Source: an uncultured Bacteroidales bacterium
GTDB taxonomy: Bacteria; Bacteroidota; Bacteroidia; Bacteroidales; CAIWKO01
Length of the DNA stretch: 63,731 nt
Reading direction: 5' to 3'
Assembly: GCA_903913285.1 (NCBI GenBank)
Contig: CAIWKO010000015.1
Coordinates: forward strand, 1-63,731
Shown: piece after piece, positions 58,150-63,731 of the stretch
How positions within the stretch are numbered: the stretch's first letter is position 1
How the letters are laid out: each line of letters starts with the position of its first letter
The notes under the pieces: model-generated
What the model saw: only the letters and a program-made list of their open reading frames with translations
Told to the model about the DNA's origin: nothing
Databases searched by the model: none
Made by a program: the position numbers and the translations under genes

Positions 58150-58157
58150 TATTTTTG
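58150..58157 (+). promoter_or_regulatory. -7 element (TATTTTTG) of hpt
   Basis: TAnnTTTG match ending 5 nt before the hpt ATG; a second identical octamer lies at 58129-58136. The latter gives a more normal leader. Confidence 0.45.
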
Positions 58158-58162
58158 ACGAG

Positions 58163-58699
58163 ATGAGAACAGTTTGTTTGAAAGATAAGACGTTTGAGCT
58201 GATGATACCCTACGCGGAGATAGCTGAGGCGATACGCACGGTGGCGCAGGAGATTAACACGGACTATATGGGTTCGGAACCTTTGTTTTTGGTGGTGCTG
58301 AACGGCTCGTTTATGTTTGCCGCCGATTTGATGAAGGAGATAGATTTGATGTGTGAGGTGAGTTTTGTGAAACTGGCGTCGTATCACGGAACGCAATCGA
58401 GCAGCACGGTGAAGAAGTTGATAGGGCTGAACGAGGAGATTAAAGGGAGGAGCGTGATAGTGGTGGAGGATATTGTGGACAGCGGCATTACGATGGAGAA
58501 GTTGCTGGAGGAGATATGGAAGCTGCACCCTCAGGATGTGAGCATCGCCACGCTGCTGCTGAAACCCGACGCGCTGGTGAAGGATATTGAGATAGCCTAC
58601 ACAGGGATAGAGATCGGGAACGACTTTATTGTGGGTTTCGGGCTGGACTACGACGGCCTGGGAAGGAATTTGAAGGATATTTATAAAATTGTTGTTTAA
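58163..58699 (+). CDS. hpt: Hypoxanthine phosphoribosyltransferase
   Basis: 178 residues. Purine salvage: hypoxanthine or guanine plus PRPP gives IMP or GMP. The PRPP-binding motif VIVVEDIVDSGITMEKLLE (about 104-122) and the flexible-loop region ASYHGTQSSSTVKK are present, with FIVGFGLDYDGLGRNL at the C-terminal end. It is divergent from purE and 25 bp upstream of adk, so the nucleotide genes form a small cluster. Confidence 0.95.
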   Translation: MRTVCLKDKTFELMIPYAEIAEAIRTVAQEINTDYMGSEPLFLVVLNGSFMFAADLMKEIDLMCEVSFVKLASYHGTQSSSTVKKLIGLNEEIKGRSVIVVEDIVDSGITMEKLLEEIWKLHPQDVSIATLLLKPDALVKDIEIAYTGIEIGNDFIVGFGLDYDGLGRNLKDIYKIVV

Positions 58700-58724
58700 T
58701 TAAATAAAAAAAAAACCAAAGGTT

Positions 58725-59303
58725 ATGTTGAACGTGATTATATTCGGTGCTCCGGGAACGGGCAAAGGCACACAATCGGAAAATATTATTAAGAAATACA
58801 AGCTGGTGCATTTGTCGACAGGCGACATTTTGCGCGAGGAGATGAGAGCCGAGAGCCAGATAGGGCTGGCGGCGAAAAAGTTTATTGACGACGGGCAACT
58901 GGTTCCGGACGGGGTGATTATTGATCTGCTGTTTGACCGGGCGGCGAAGCATAAGGATATACAGGGTTATATTTTTGACGGTTTTCCGCGTACGACGGTT
59001 CAGGCGGAGAAGCTGGACGAAACGGTGGAACGGGACGGAGCGCCTATTTCGCTGGTGCTGTATCTGGATGTTTCGGAGGAGGAGTTGTTTAAACGGATCA
59101 TGTATAGAAGTCAGCATTCGGGGCGATGCGATGATACGGCGGATGTGGTCAGGAAACGGATAGAGGTGTATAAGCACCAAACGTATCCGCTGCTGGATTA
59201 TTACCGCAAACAAGGTAAGTTGAAAACGATAAACGGCATGGGCACGATAGAGGAGGTGTTTGAGGAGATAGAGGAGGTTATAGATAGCTATTTAGGTGTT
59301 TAG
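58725..59303 (+). CDS. adk: Adenylate kinase
   Basis: 192 residues, the short-lid bacterial form. Catalyses ATP + AMP to 2 ADP. P-loop GAPGTGKGTQSE (7-18), the AMP-binding HLSTGDILREEM, the catalytic-core GYIFDGFPRTTVQAEKL, and a short lid with GRCDDTADVVRKRIEVY and no zinc cysteines. It is probably co-transcribed with hpt. Heptamer and octamer repeats follow its stop. Confidence 0.97.
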   Translation: MLNVIIFGAPGTGKGTQSENIIKKYKLVHLSTGDILREEMRAESQIGLAAKKFIDDGQLVPDGVIIDLLFDRAAKHKDIQGYIFDGFPRTTVQAEKLDETVERDGAPISLVLYLDVSEEELFKRIMYRSQHSGRCDDTADVVRKRIEVYKHQTYPLLDYYRKQGKLKTINGMGTIEEVFEEIEEVIDSYLGV

Positions 59304-59366
59304 GTGTTTAGCTATTTAGCTGTTTAACTATTTAGCTTTTTAGCTTTTTAGGAGTTAAGGGGTTTA
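59304..59366. repeat. 8-bp degenerate repeat
   Basis: Seven or eight octamers of the form tttagctn or tttaggtg directly after the adk stop codon. No spacers and no coding potential. Confidence 0.75.
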
Positions 59367-59482
59367 GGTAAGAGGTAAGAGGTAAGAGGTAAGAGGTAAG
59401 AGGTAAGAGGTAAGAGGTAAGAGGTAAGAGGTAAGAGGTAAGAGGTAAGAGGTAAGAGGTAAGAGGTAAGAGGTAAGAGGTA
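59367..59482. repeat. 7-bp tandem repeat array, about 16 copies
   Basis: Near-perfect gtaagag heptamers. The high identity of the units suggests recent expansion; copy number is likely to vary between strains. Confidence 0.95.
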
Positions 59483-59562
59483 ACAAATTAGCGGCAAGCA
59501 TTAAAAGCGTGAATTAGAGATTAAATACAATAAATTTATTTTGACAACTAACACAATATCAA

Positions 59563-59784
59563 ATGAAAAAAATTAACTGGAAAGAAGTTTGCAAATTTTT
59601 ATCGGGTGCATTTTTCGTGACAGCAGGTGCAAGTTGGTATTTTTCTCTGCTTAAAATAACTCTTCCTTTTATGGACACCACAATGTCGCCAGAGTTTTTG
59701 GGCATTCGTGGCTTTATACACTTCGGATTGTTTTTAATTACTTTCTATTTCGGTTTCATAAGGAAAAATAAAAACGCCACATAA
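59563..59784 (+). CDS. Small two-helix membrane protein
   Basis: 73 residues. Two hydrophobic segments (about 12-32 and 48-65: FLSGAFFVTAGASWYFSLL and GFIHFGLFLITFYFGFI), with basic ends suggesting both termini in the cytosol. I do not recognise the family. It stands between the heptamer array and obgE without clear operon partners. Confidence 0.55.
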   Translation: MKKINWKEVCKFLSGAFFVTAGASWYFSLLKITLPFMDTTMSPEFLGIRGFIHFGLFLITFYFGFIRKNKNAT

Positions 59785-59827
59785 CAACCCCTTTGCCCCA
59801 TGCCCCCCAAATATTAAAAAAAATTAC

Positions 59828-59835
59828 TACCTTTG
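59828..59835 (+). promoter_or_regulatory. -7 element (TACCTTTG) of obgE
   Basis: TAnnTTTG match 65 nt before the start codon. The leader it would make contains a heptamer repeat (59861-59897). Confidence 0.5.
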
Positions 59836-59860
59836 ACCACACTATGAAGTTATTAAAGCC

Positions 59861-59897
59861 AACTTTAAACTTTAAACTTCAAACTTCAAACTTAAAG
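59861..59897 (+). repeat. 7-bp repeat in the obgE leader, five copies
   Basis: actttaa, actttaa, acttcaa, acttcaa, acttaaa in tandem, ending 3 nt before the ATG. It occupies the place of the ribosome-binding site. Confidence 0.8.
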
Positions 59898-59899
59898 AA

Positions 59900-60913
59900 A
59901 TGTCAGGTTCTAATTTTGTCGATTATATAAAAATAAGTTGCCGTTCGGGTAAGGGCGGAGCAGGTTCCACCCATCTGCGGCGCGAAAAATATATCCCCAA
60001 AGGCGGCCCCGACGGTGGCGACGGTGGCAAAGGCGGAAGCATCATCCTGAAAGGTAACCGCCATTTGTGGACGCTGCTCCACATGCGCTACACCCGACAC
60101 GTGATTGCCGACGACGGCGAAAGCGGCAGCAGCAACCAAAGCACCGGAGCCGACGGACACGACGTTATACTCGAAGTTCCCCTCGGAACCGTGGCCCGCG
60201 ACGCCGAAACGGGCGATACCGATTTCGAAATCACCGAAGACGGCGAAACAAAAGTGCTGCTCGCCGGTGGCAAAGGCGGACAAGGCAACGTGCATTTCAA
60301 GTCGGCCACCTTCCAAACCCCGCGCTTCGCCCAACCCGGCGAACCCGGGCAGGAACGCATGAAGATACTCGAACTCAAACTGCTCGCCGACGTCGGTCTG
60401 GTAGGTTTCCCCAACGCGGGCAAATCCACGCTACTGTCGGTGGTGTCGGCTGCCAAACCCAAAATTGCCGACTATCCCTTCACCACCCTCGTGCCCAACC
60501 TGGGCATCGTGGGCTATCACGAAAACCGTTCCTTCGTCATGGCCGACATACCCGGCATTATCGAAGGCGCTCACGAAGGCAAGGGCATCGGGCTGAGGTT
60601 TCTCAGGCATATCGAGCGCAATTCGCTGCTGCTGTTTATGGTGCCTGTCGATTGCGACGACATCACCAAAGAATACGAAATATTGCTCAACGAACTCCGG
60701 GCTTATAACCCCGAGCTGCTCGACAAGGCCCGCGTGCTGGCCGTCACCAAATCCGACTTGATCGATATCGACACCATTGAGCGTATGCGCCCCCAACTGC
60801 CCAAAGTTCCGGCGGTGTTTATTTCGTCTTTCACCCAACTGGGCATAAAAGAGCTCAAAGATGTCTTGTGGAAACATCTCAACCATTTACCCGACGACGT
60901 GTGGCATGATTGA
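59900..60913 (+). CDS. obgE: Obg-family ribosome-associated GTPase
   Basis: 337 residues. Essential GTPase linked to late 50S assembly and stress control. N-terminal Gly-rich Obg fold (about 1-160): [33 protein letters not shown]. GTPase domain: G1 [11 protein letters not shown] (about 167-177), switch region [11 protein letters not shown]3 [27 protein letters not shown]4 TKSD, G5 SSF. The C-terminal OCT domain is absent, as in many Bacteroidota. Very G+C-rich coding compared with the rest of the window. It overlaps the PAP2 gene by 8 bp. Confidence 0.97.
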   Translation: MSGSNFVDYIKISCRSGKGGAGSTHLRREKYIPKGGPDGGDGGKGGSIILKGNRHLWTLLHMRYTRHVIADDGESGSSNQSTGADGHDVILEVPLGTVARDAETGDTDFEITEDGETKVLLAGGKGGQGNVHFKSATFQTPRFAQPGEPGQERMKILELKLLADVGLVGFPNAGKSTLLSVVSAAKPKIADYPFTTLVPNLGIVGYHENRSFVMADIPGIIEGAHEGKGIGLRFLRHIERNSLLLFMVPVDCDDITKEYEILLNELRAYNPELLDKARVLAVTKSDLIDIDTIERMRPQLPKVPAVFISSFTQLGIKELKDVLWKHLNHLPDDVWHD

Positions 60914-61508
60914 AAAACTATCCGATATCGATGTTCAGCTTTTTCTGTTCCTCAACGGCTTGCGCAACCCCTTTCTCGATTTCGTGTTTTGGTGGGCAAG
61001 TCAGCCGCTGGTGTGGATTCCCATTTATATTTGCCTGTTGTATTTTGTCATACGCGTCTACCGCTGGCAAAGCATCTTCGTGGTGCTGTTCGCGCTGCTG
61101 TCGGTCACGCTAACCGACCAGATATCTGTCCATCTCTTCAAAGACATCTTCATGCGCCTGCGTCCCTGCCACAACCCCTCCATAGCCATGCAGGTCCATA
61201 CTCTCAACGGCTATTGCGGCGGCGACTATGGTTTCATTTCGTCCCATGCCGCCAACTATTTCGGCATTGCAAGCTTTCTGAGCATACTGTTATACCGCAA
61301 AATACGCCATTTTTCCCTGCTGGTCTTCATCTGGGTTTCCGTAATCGCCTATAGCCGCATCTATCTGGGCGTTCACTATCCTGCCGACGTGGCCTGCGGA
61401 GCTTTGGTGGGCCTGCTGATAGGTTTCTTGCTCGGCCTGTCCTTCCATCTGTTTTCCACCAAAGTGCTGGGCGAAATGCGCTTCTTCCGGAGGAATAGGG
61501 AGGATTGA
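60906..61508 (+). CDS. PAP2-family membrane phosphatase
   Basis: 200 residues from the ATG at 60906, inside the end of obgE; an earlier in-frame start would overlap it by 53 bp. About five membrane segments. Acid phosphatase signatures: [10 protein letters not shown] (K-x6-RP), ISSHAAN (SSHA for PSGH), and [13 protein letters not shown] (SR-x5-H-x3-D). It probably removes phosphate from a lipid such as undecaprenyl diphosphate or phosphatidate at the periplasmic face. Translation is probably coupled to obgE. Confidence 0.9.
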   Translation: MIEKLSDIDVQLFLFLNGLRNPFLDFVFWWASQPLVWIPIYICLLYFVIRVYRWQSIFVVLFALLSVTLTDQISVHLFKDIFMRLRPCHNPSIAMQVHTLNGYCGGDYGFISSHAANYFGIASFLSILLYRKIRHFSLLVFIWVSVIAYSRIYLGVHYPADVACGALVGLLIGFLLGLSFHLFSTKVLGEMRFFRRNRED

Positions 61509-61540
61509 GTTACTGGTAAATAGTTAATAATTTGGGCGGC

Positions 61541-61556
61541 TCCGCCTATCGGCGGA
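61541..61556. repeat. 16-bp palindrome, family copy 1
   Basis: tccgcc, loop tatc, ggcgga. Further copies at 61970-61985, 62044-62059, 63397-63412 and 63494-63509 all keep a 4-nt loop and a tccgmc/ggcgga stem. Confidence 0.7.
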
Positions 61557-61969
61557 CCGGGCTATCCGCTCATAGTCCTCAGGCCGTTTGCATGCATCTT
61601 GTTGTTGTGTTTTTCATTATTTCCAAATGCCGTCCTTTTCAAACAATTTAGGTCAACGGCCTTCCGGGCTATCCGCTTCTATCCCTGCCGCGGGGGCAAA
61701 CAGCAGGCCTGCGGTCACACAGAGGGATAATTAGGCTTTGCCCAAAAATAACATTCAATGACAATATTAAGGGTCAGGCAGAGCCGCTGTTCTTCCAGAA
61801 ACCATGTTTATGTAATAATTTTTGAACAGCGTGTCGAAGCCGACCCAGCCGAAATTAAATATGCAAAAACACTTGATTTCCAATTAGCAATAAAAACTTG
61901 TCATTGGTAGCCGTCGTTCCAAACGGATTTCCTTTTTATAACAAAATATTTATGAACGGCGTGTCCCTG

Positions 61970-61985
61970 TCCGCCCTTTGGCGGA
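61970..61985. repeat. 16-bp palindrome, family copy 2
   Basis: tccgcc, loop cttt, ggcgga. Confidence 0.7.
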
Positions 61986-62043
61986 GAAGTGCGACCACAA
62001 TTAACTACATCGCCCATCAATCTTTCCAAACCCCGTAGGCCTG

Positions 62044-62059
62044 TCCGACTTTTGGCGGA
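62044..62059. repeat. 16-bp palindrome, family copy 3 (one mismatch)
   Basis: tccgac, loop tttt, ggcgga; the c-to-a change leaves one non-pair next to the loop. Confidence 0.65.
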
Positions 62060-62218
62060 GGTTTAATTTTGGTAGCCGGGGGCAACGCCCCCGGTAAAAT
62101 ATCACCCCACAACCTCCAACCCCGGAGGGGTTGAATATTTTATATAAATCATTTAGTGAAGAAAATAAAAAGGATATTAAGACAGAACCACAGCCTGTCG
62201 TCGAACGGATATTTAGAA

Positions 62219-62713
62219 TTAGTCGGATTTTAGTTTAACAAAGTAATCAGTGTTGTAATAGTTCGTTTCAATCCAAAGTTCTTTTTTGGTTAAACGTTTG
62301 ATTTGCCATTCGGTGAAGCGTTCGCTTCCAATGGGTCCAATATAATGGATACTGGTATCCTTCTCATCAGTGAGTTTAACTCTTCCAGGATTAGTTTTTA
62401 GTATTTTATTATTATCTGCGAAATCATAATCCCCAATTATTTCATTAGCAAAACCCTTACAATTTGTAAAATAAAATATATTAGGGTCAAATCCAGTGGT
62501 GTATTTAGCTTCAAATTTAAAATTACAATTACATGTGCTTTGATACAGAGATGTATTATCAACATTATTAATAGAAAAAGATTCTACTTGCCATTCAGCA
62601 ACTATTTTATTTTTTGCTTTGCGGAAACTAATACATGGGCCATCTTCGTACTTTTTGCATGATAAGAGACCTAAGAAAAGGATAATTATTATAGTACCGT
62701 TTGATCTTTTCAT
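62219..62713 (-). CDS. Small lipoprotein, paralog of its neighbour
   Basis: 164 residues from the ATG at 62711-62713; an upstream in-frame start would overlap the neighbour's stop. Lipobox LLSC (Cys16), then KKYEDGPCISFR, identical in the next gene. The body shares TSLYQSTCNCNFKFE and the ending QIKRLTKKELWIET. Predicted outer-membrane lipid anchor with a small beta domain, similar in outline to lipocalin-like or 'lipoprotein' folds. Family not recognised. Confidence 0.75.
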   Translation of the reverse strand: MKRSNGTIIIILFLGLLSCKKYEDGPCISFRKAKNKIVAEWQVESFSINNVDNTSLYQSTCNCNFKFEAKYTTGFDPNIFYFTNCKGFANEIIGDYDFADNNKILKTNPGRVKLTDEKDTSIHYIGPIGSERFTEWQIKRLTKKELWIETNYYNTDYFVKLKSD

Positions 62714-62726
62714 AATGACAGAAAAA

Positions 62727-63239
62727 TTATAAATAGCCATTCTTAAATTCTATAAAATATACGCTATCCTGATAAGTAGTTTCTATCCAAAGTTCTTTTT
62801 TAGTTAATCGTTTTATTGTCCAATTCGATTTTATAATTGTACTTATAGGCCCAAAATAATTAACTGTGCTATCGCCTAAACTGGTATGAAGCACTCCTGA
62901 TTTAAAATAAATTATATTTTTAGATGGTTCCATATATATTTCAGTTTTTTTGCTTTCTAACAAATATCGACCGAATATCCAAACGGAATCTTTACAATTC
63001 TCATAATAGAACTCTTGTGGATTATGTTGATGTCTATCGGCAAAAACAAAATTACAATTGCACGAATCTTTATACAATTGAGTGTTGTCAACATCATTTA
63101 TTTTAAAAAGCTCAACAATCCATTTGGTACCTATTCTTTCGCTTGCACTTCTAAAACTTATGCAGGGACCATCCTCATACTTTTTGCAACTGCTAAGGAT
63201 TGCAATTAATAGTGTACATATAAGGAGGAGTTTTTTCAT
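62727..63239 (-). CDS. Small lipoprotein, tandem duplicate
   Basis: 170 residues. Signal peptide with lipobox LSSC (Cys18), then KKYEDGPCISFRSASERIGTKW. Shared landmarks with the downstream copy: INDVDNTQLYKDSCNCNFVF, a single later Cys in YENCKD, and WTIKRLTKKELWIETTY at the end. The two genes are separated by 13 bp and must come from a recent tandem duplication. Function unknown. It is the first gene of the pair. Confidence 0.78.
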   Translation of the reverse strand: MKKLLLICTLLIAILSSCKKYEDGPCISFRSASERIGTKWIVELFKINDVDNTQLYKDSCNCNFVFADRHQHNPQEFYYENCKDSVWIFGRYLLESKKTEIYMEPSKNIIYFKSGVLHTSLGDSTVNYFGPISTIIKSNWTIKRLTKKELWIETTYQDSVYFIEFKNGYL

Positions 63240-63396
63240 TTGGTTGAAATCGTGATTACAAATATAGAAAAAATTAATAATCTGTGATTAGTGATTTAAA
63301 AAATATACTCCGACTTCGGACTTCTATTTTTCTCATTTCCCTCCCAACAAGATTAAATTCCTCCCTCAGCCCATCCTTTTCATTGTTTCGAAGAAA

Positions 63397-63412
63397 TCCG
63401 ACAACTGGCGGA
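63397..63412. repeat. 16-bp palindrome, family copy 4 (one mismatch)
   Basis: tccgac, loop aact, ggcgga. Confidence 0.6.
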
Positions 63413-63493
63413 AGCGTTGGCAAGTCCAAACGGCGGGCCGGCGTCGGCTGTGAATGAAAAAAATAGTAGAAAATCGTAATAGGGGCTTGCCTT

Positions 63494-63509
63494 TCCGCCG
63501 ATAGGCGGA
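63494..63509. repeat. 16-bp palindrome, family copy 5
   Basis: tccgcc, loop gata, ggcgga. Confidence 0.7.
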
Positions 63510-63731
63510 CTACTTTTACTGATTTTCTTATTTTTTTCAGAGCGGGTGGAAGCTTCGTTTGGACTGTTCTTTTCTTTGGTTCGTTTCTTTTTAACATGAA
63601 AAAGAAATGAACAAATAAGTTTCAAAGTAACAACCCTTCTAAATTCTTAATTCAGACTCCTGAATTCTGAATTCCGTCTTCTCACCGTCATGATCCGTCA
63701 ATTCATTATTATTTCCCGACCCTTCTCTACA

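Larger units (their letters stand above)
61509..62218. other. gene-free 0.7-kb region with short palindromes
   Basis: No credible gene. It holds three tccgmc-N4-ggcgga palindromes (61541-61556, 61970-61985, 62044-62059) and two copies of ccgggctatccgct (about 61557 and 61666). Patches such as ccccggaggggttgaat also occur near 62122. It looks like a decayed patchwork of dispersed Bacteroidota intergenic elements. Confidence 0.7.
63240..63731. other. gene-free right end of the window
   Basis: No supported gene; short frames here have no recognisable features and the DNA is low-complexity. Holds two palindromes of the tccgmc-N4-ggcgga family and direct repeats of the aattctgaattc kind near 63660. 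Confidence 0.6.

Noticed and set aside
57560-58528. N-terminal extension of the PorV/PorQ-like protein to 596 residues
   Set aside because: The extension is out of frame with and overlaps purE, is compositionally biased (Arg/His-rich), and an ATG with signal peptide exists at 57559.
59367-59482. Replication-origin iterons
   Set aside because: No DnaA boxes, rep gene or AT-rich unwinding element nearby; a plain heptamer array is the simpler reading.
60067-60708. 213-residue Arg-rich frame inside obgE
   Set aside because: Shadow frame in G+C-rich coding DNA.
63274-63597. Small minus-strand frames at the right edge
   Set aside because: No signal peptide, motif or ribosome-binding context; overlap the palindrome elements.
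1-63731. tRNA, rRNA, transposase or integrase genes
   Set aside because: Looked for and not found; I cannot exclude a degenerate tRNA without a covariance search.

Overview
The window looks like chromosomal DNA of a Bacteroidota bacterium of moderate to low G+C. Nine secreted proteins end in type IX secretion (T9SS) sorting domains, with a PNP start and a short basic tail. Many upstream regions carry the TAnnTTTG -7 promoter element of the phylum, and lipoproteins, PepSY-like, DUF1566, DUF3788 and DUF4159 families are present. I see no rRNA, tRNA, transposase, phage gene or CRISPR array. I cannot name the species.

Layout. 1-0.25 kb is a 21-bp tandem array. 0.5-8.3 kb holds ordinary metabolic and transport genes: a membrane-embedded spermidine-synthase-like protein, a peptide transporter, a Rieske oxygenase, an FAD protein and a cytidylate-kinase-like protein. 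8.4-25.1 kb, all on the minus strand, is the most distinctive part. Two paralogous three-gene modules each encode an ECF sigma factor, a small single-pass membrane protein (putative anti-sigma) and a membrane-anchored Spy/CnrX-like periplasmic sensor. Each module is followed by T9SS cargo genes. The upstream module leads a ten-gene run: phosphoesterase, OB-fold nuclease-like protein, double Spy-like protein, DUF1566+SUMF1 protein, two arylsulfotransferase-like proteins and a second phosphoesterase. The downstream module leads a DUF1566 T9SS protein and a small Spy-like protein. The architecture recalls CnrYXH of Cupriavidus, apparently rewired here to cell-surface cargo.

25.4-29.7 kb is accessory: a LamG protein, an unrecognised two-domain protein, 21-bp repeats, an orphan LytTR-like protein and palindromes. 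29.7-37.1 kb holds an OmpA-like protein, two small secreted proteins and a TolC-HlyD-RND efflux operon. A probable small RNA with its own promoter and terminator follows. 37.3-43.8 kb has secreted and lipoprotein genes, a B12-type radical SAM protein and a duplicated membrane gene broken by a stop codon. 44-49.2 kb is housekeeping (glyA, sixA-like, ppx/gppA-like, iorA-iorB). 49.3-54.5 kb carries a VIT-vWA-TonB fusion, pirin, manA and a TonB-like protein around a 9-bp array. 54.6-61.5 kb holds two outer-membrane proteins, purE, hpt, adk, obgE and a PAP2 phosphatase. The right end is repeat-rich non-coding DNA and a pair of paralogous lipoproteins.

Intergenic DNA is unusually rich in short tandem repeats. 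Most have a period of 7 or 21 bp and sit at seven separate loci. Short palindromes are also dispersed through it.
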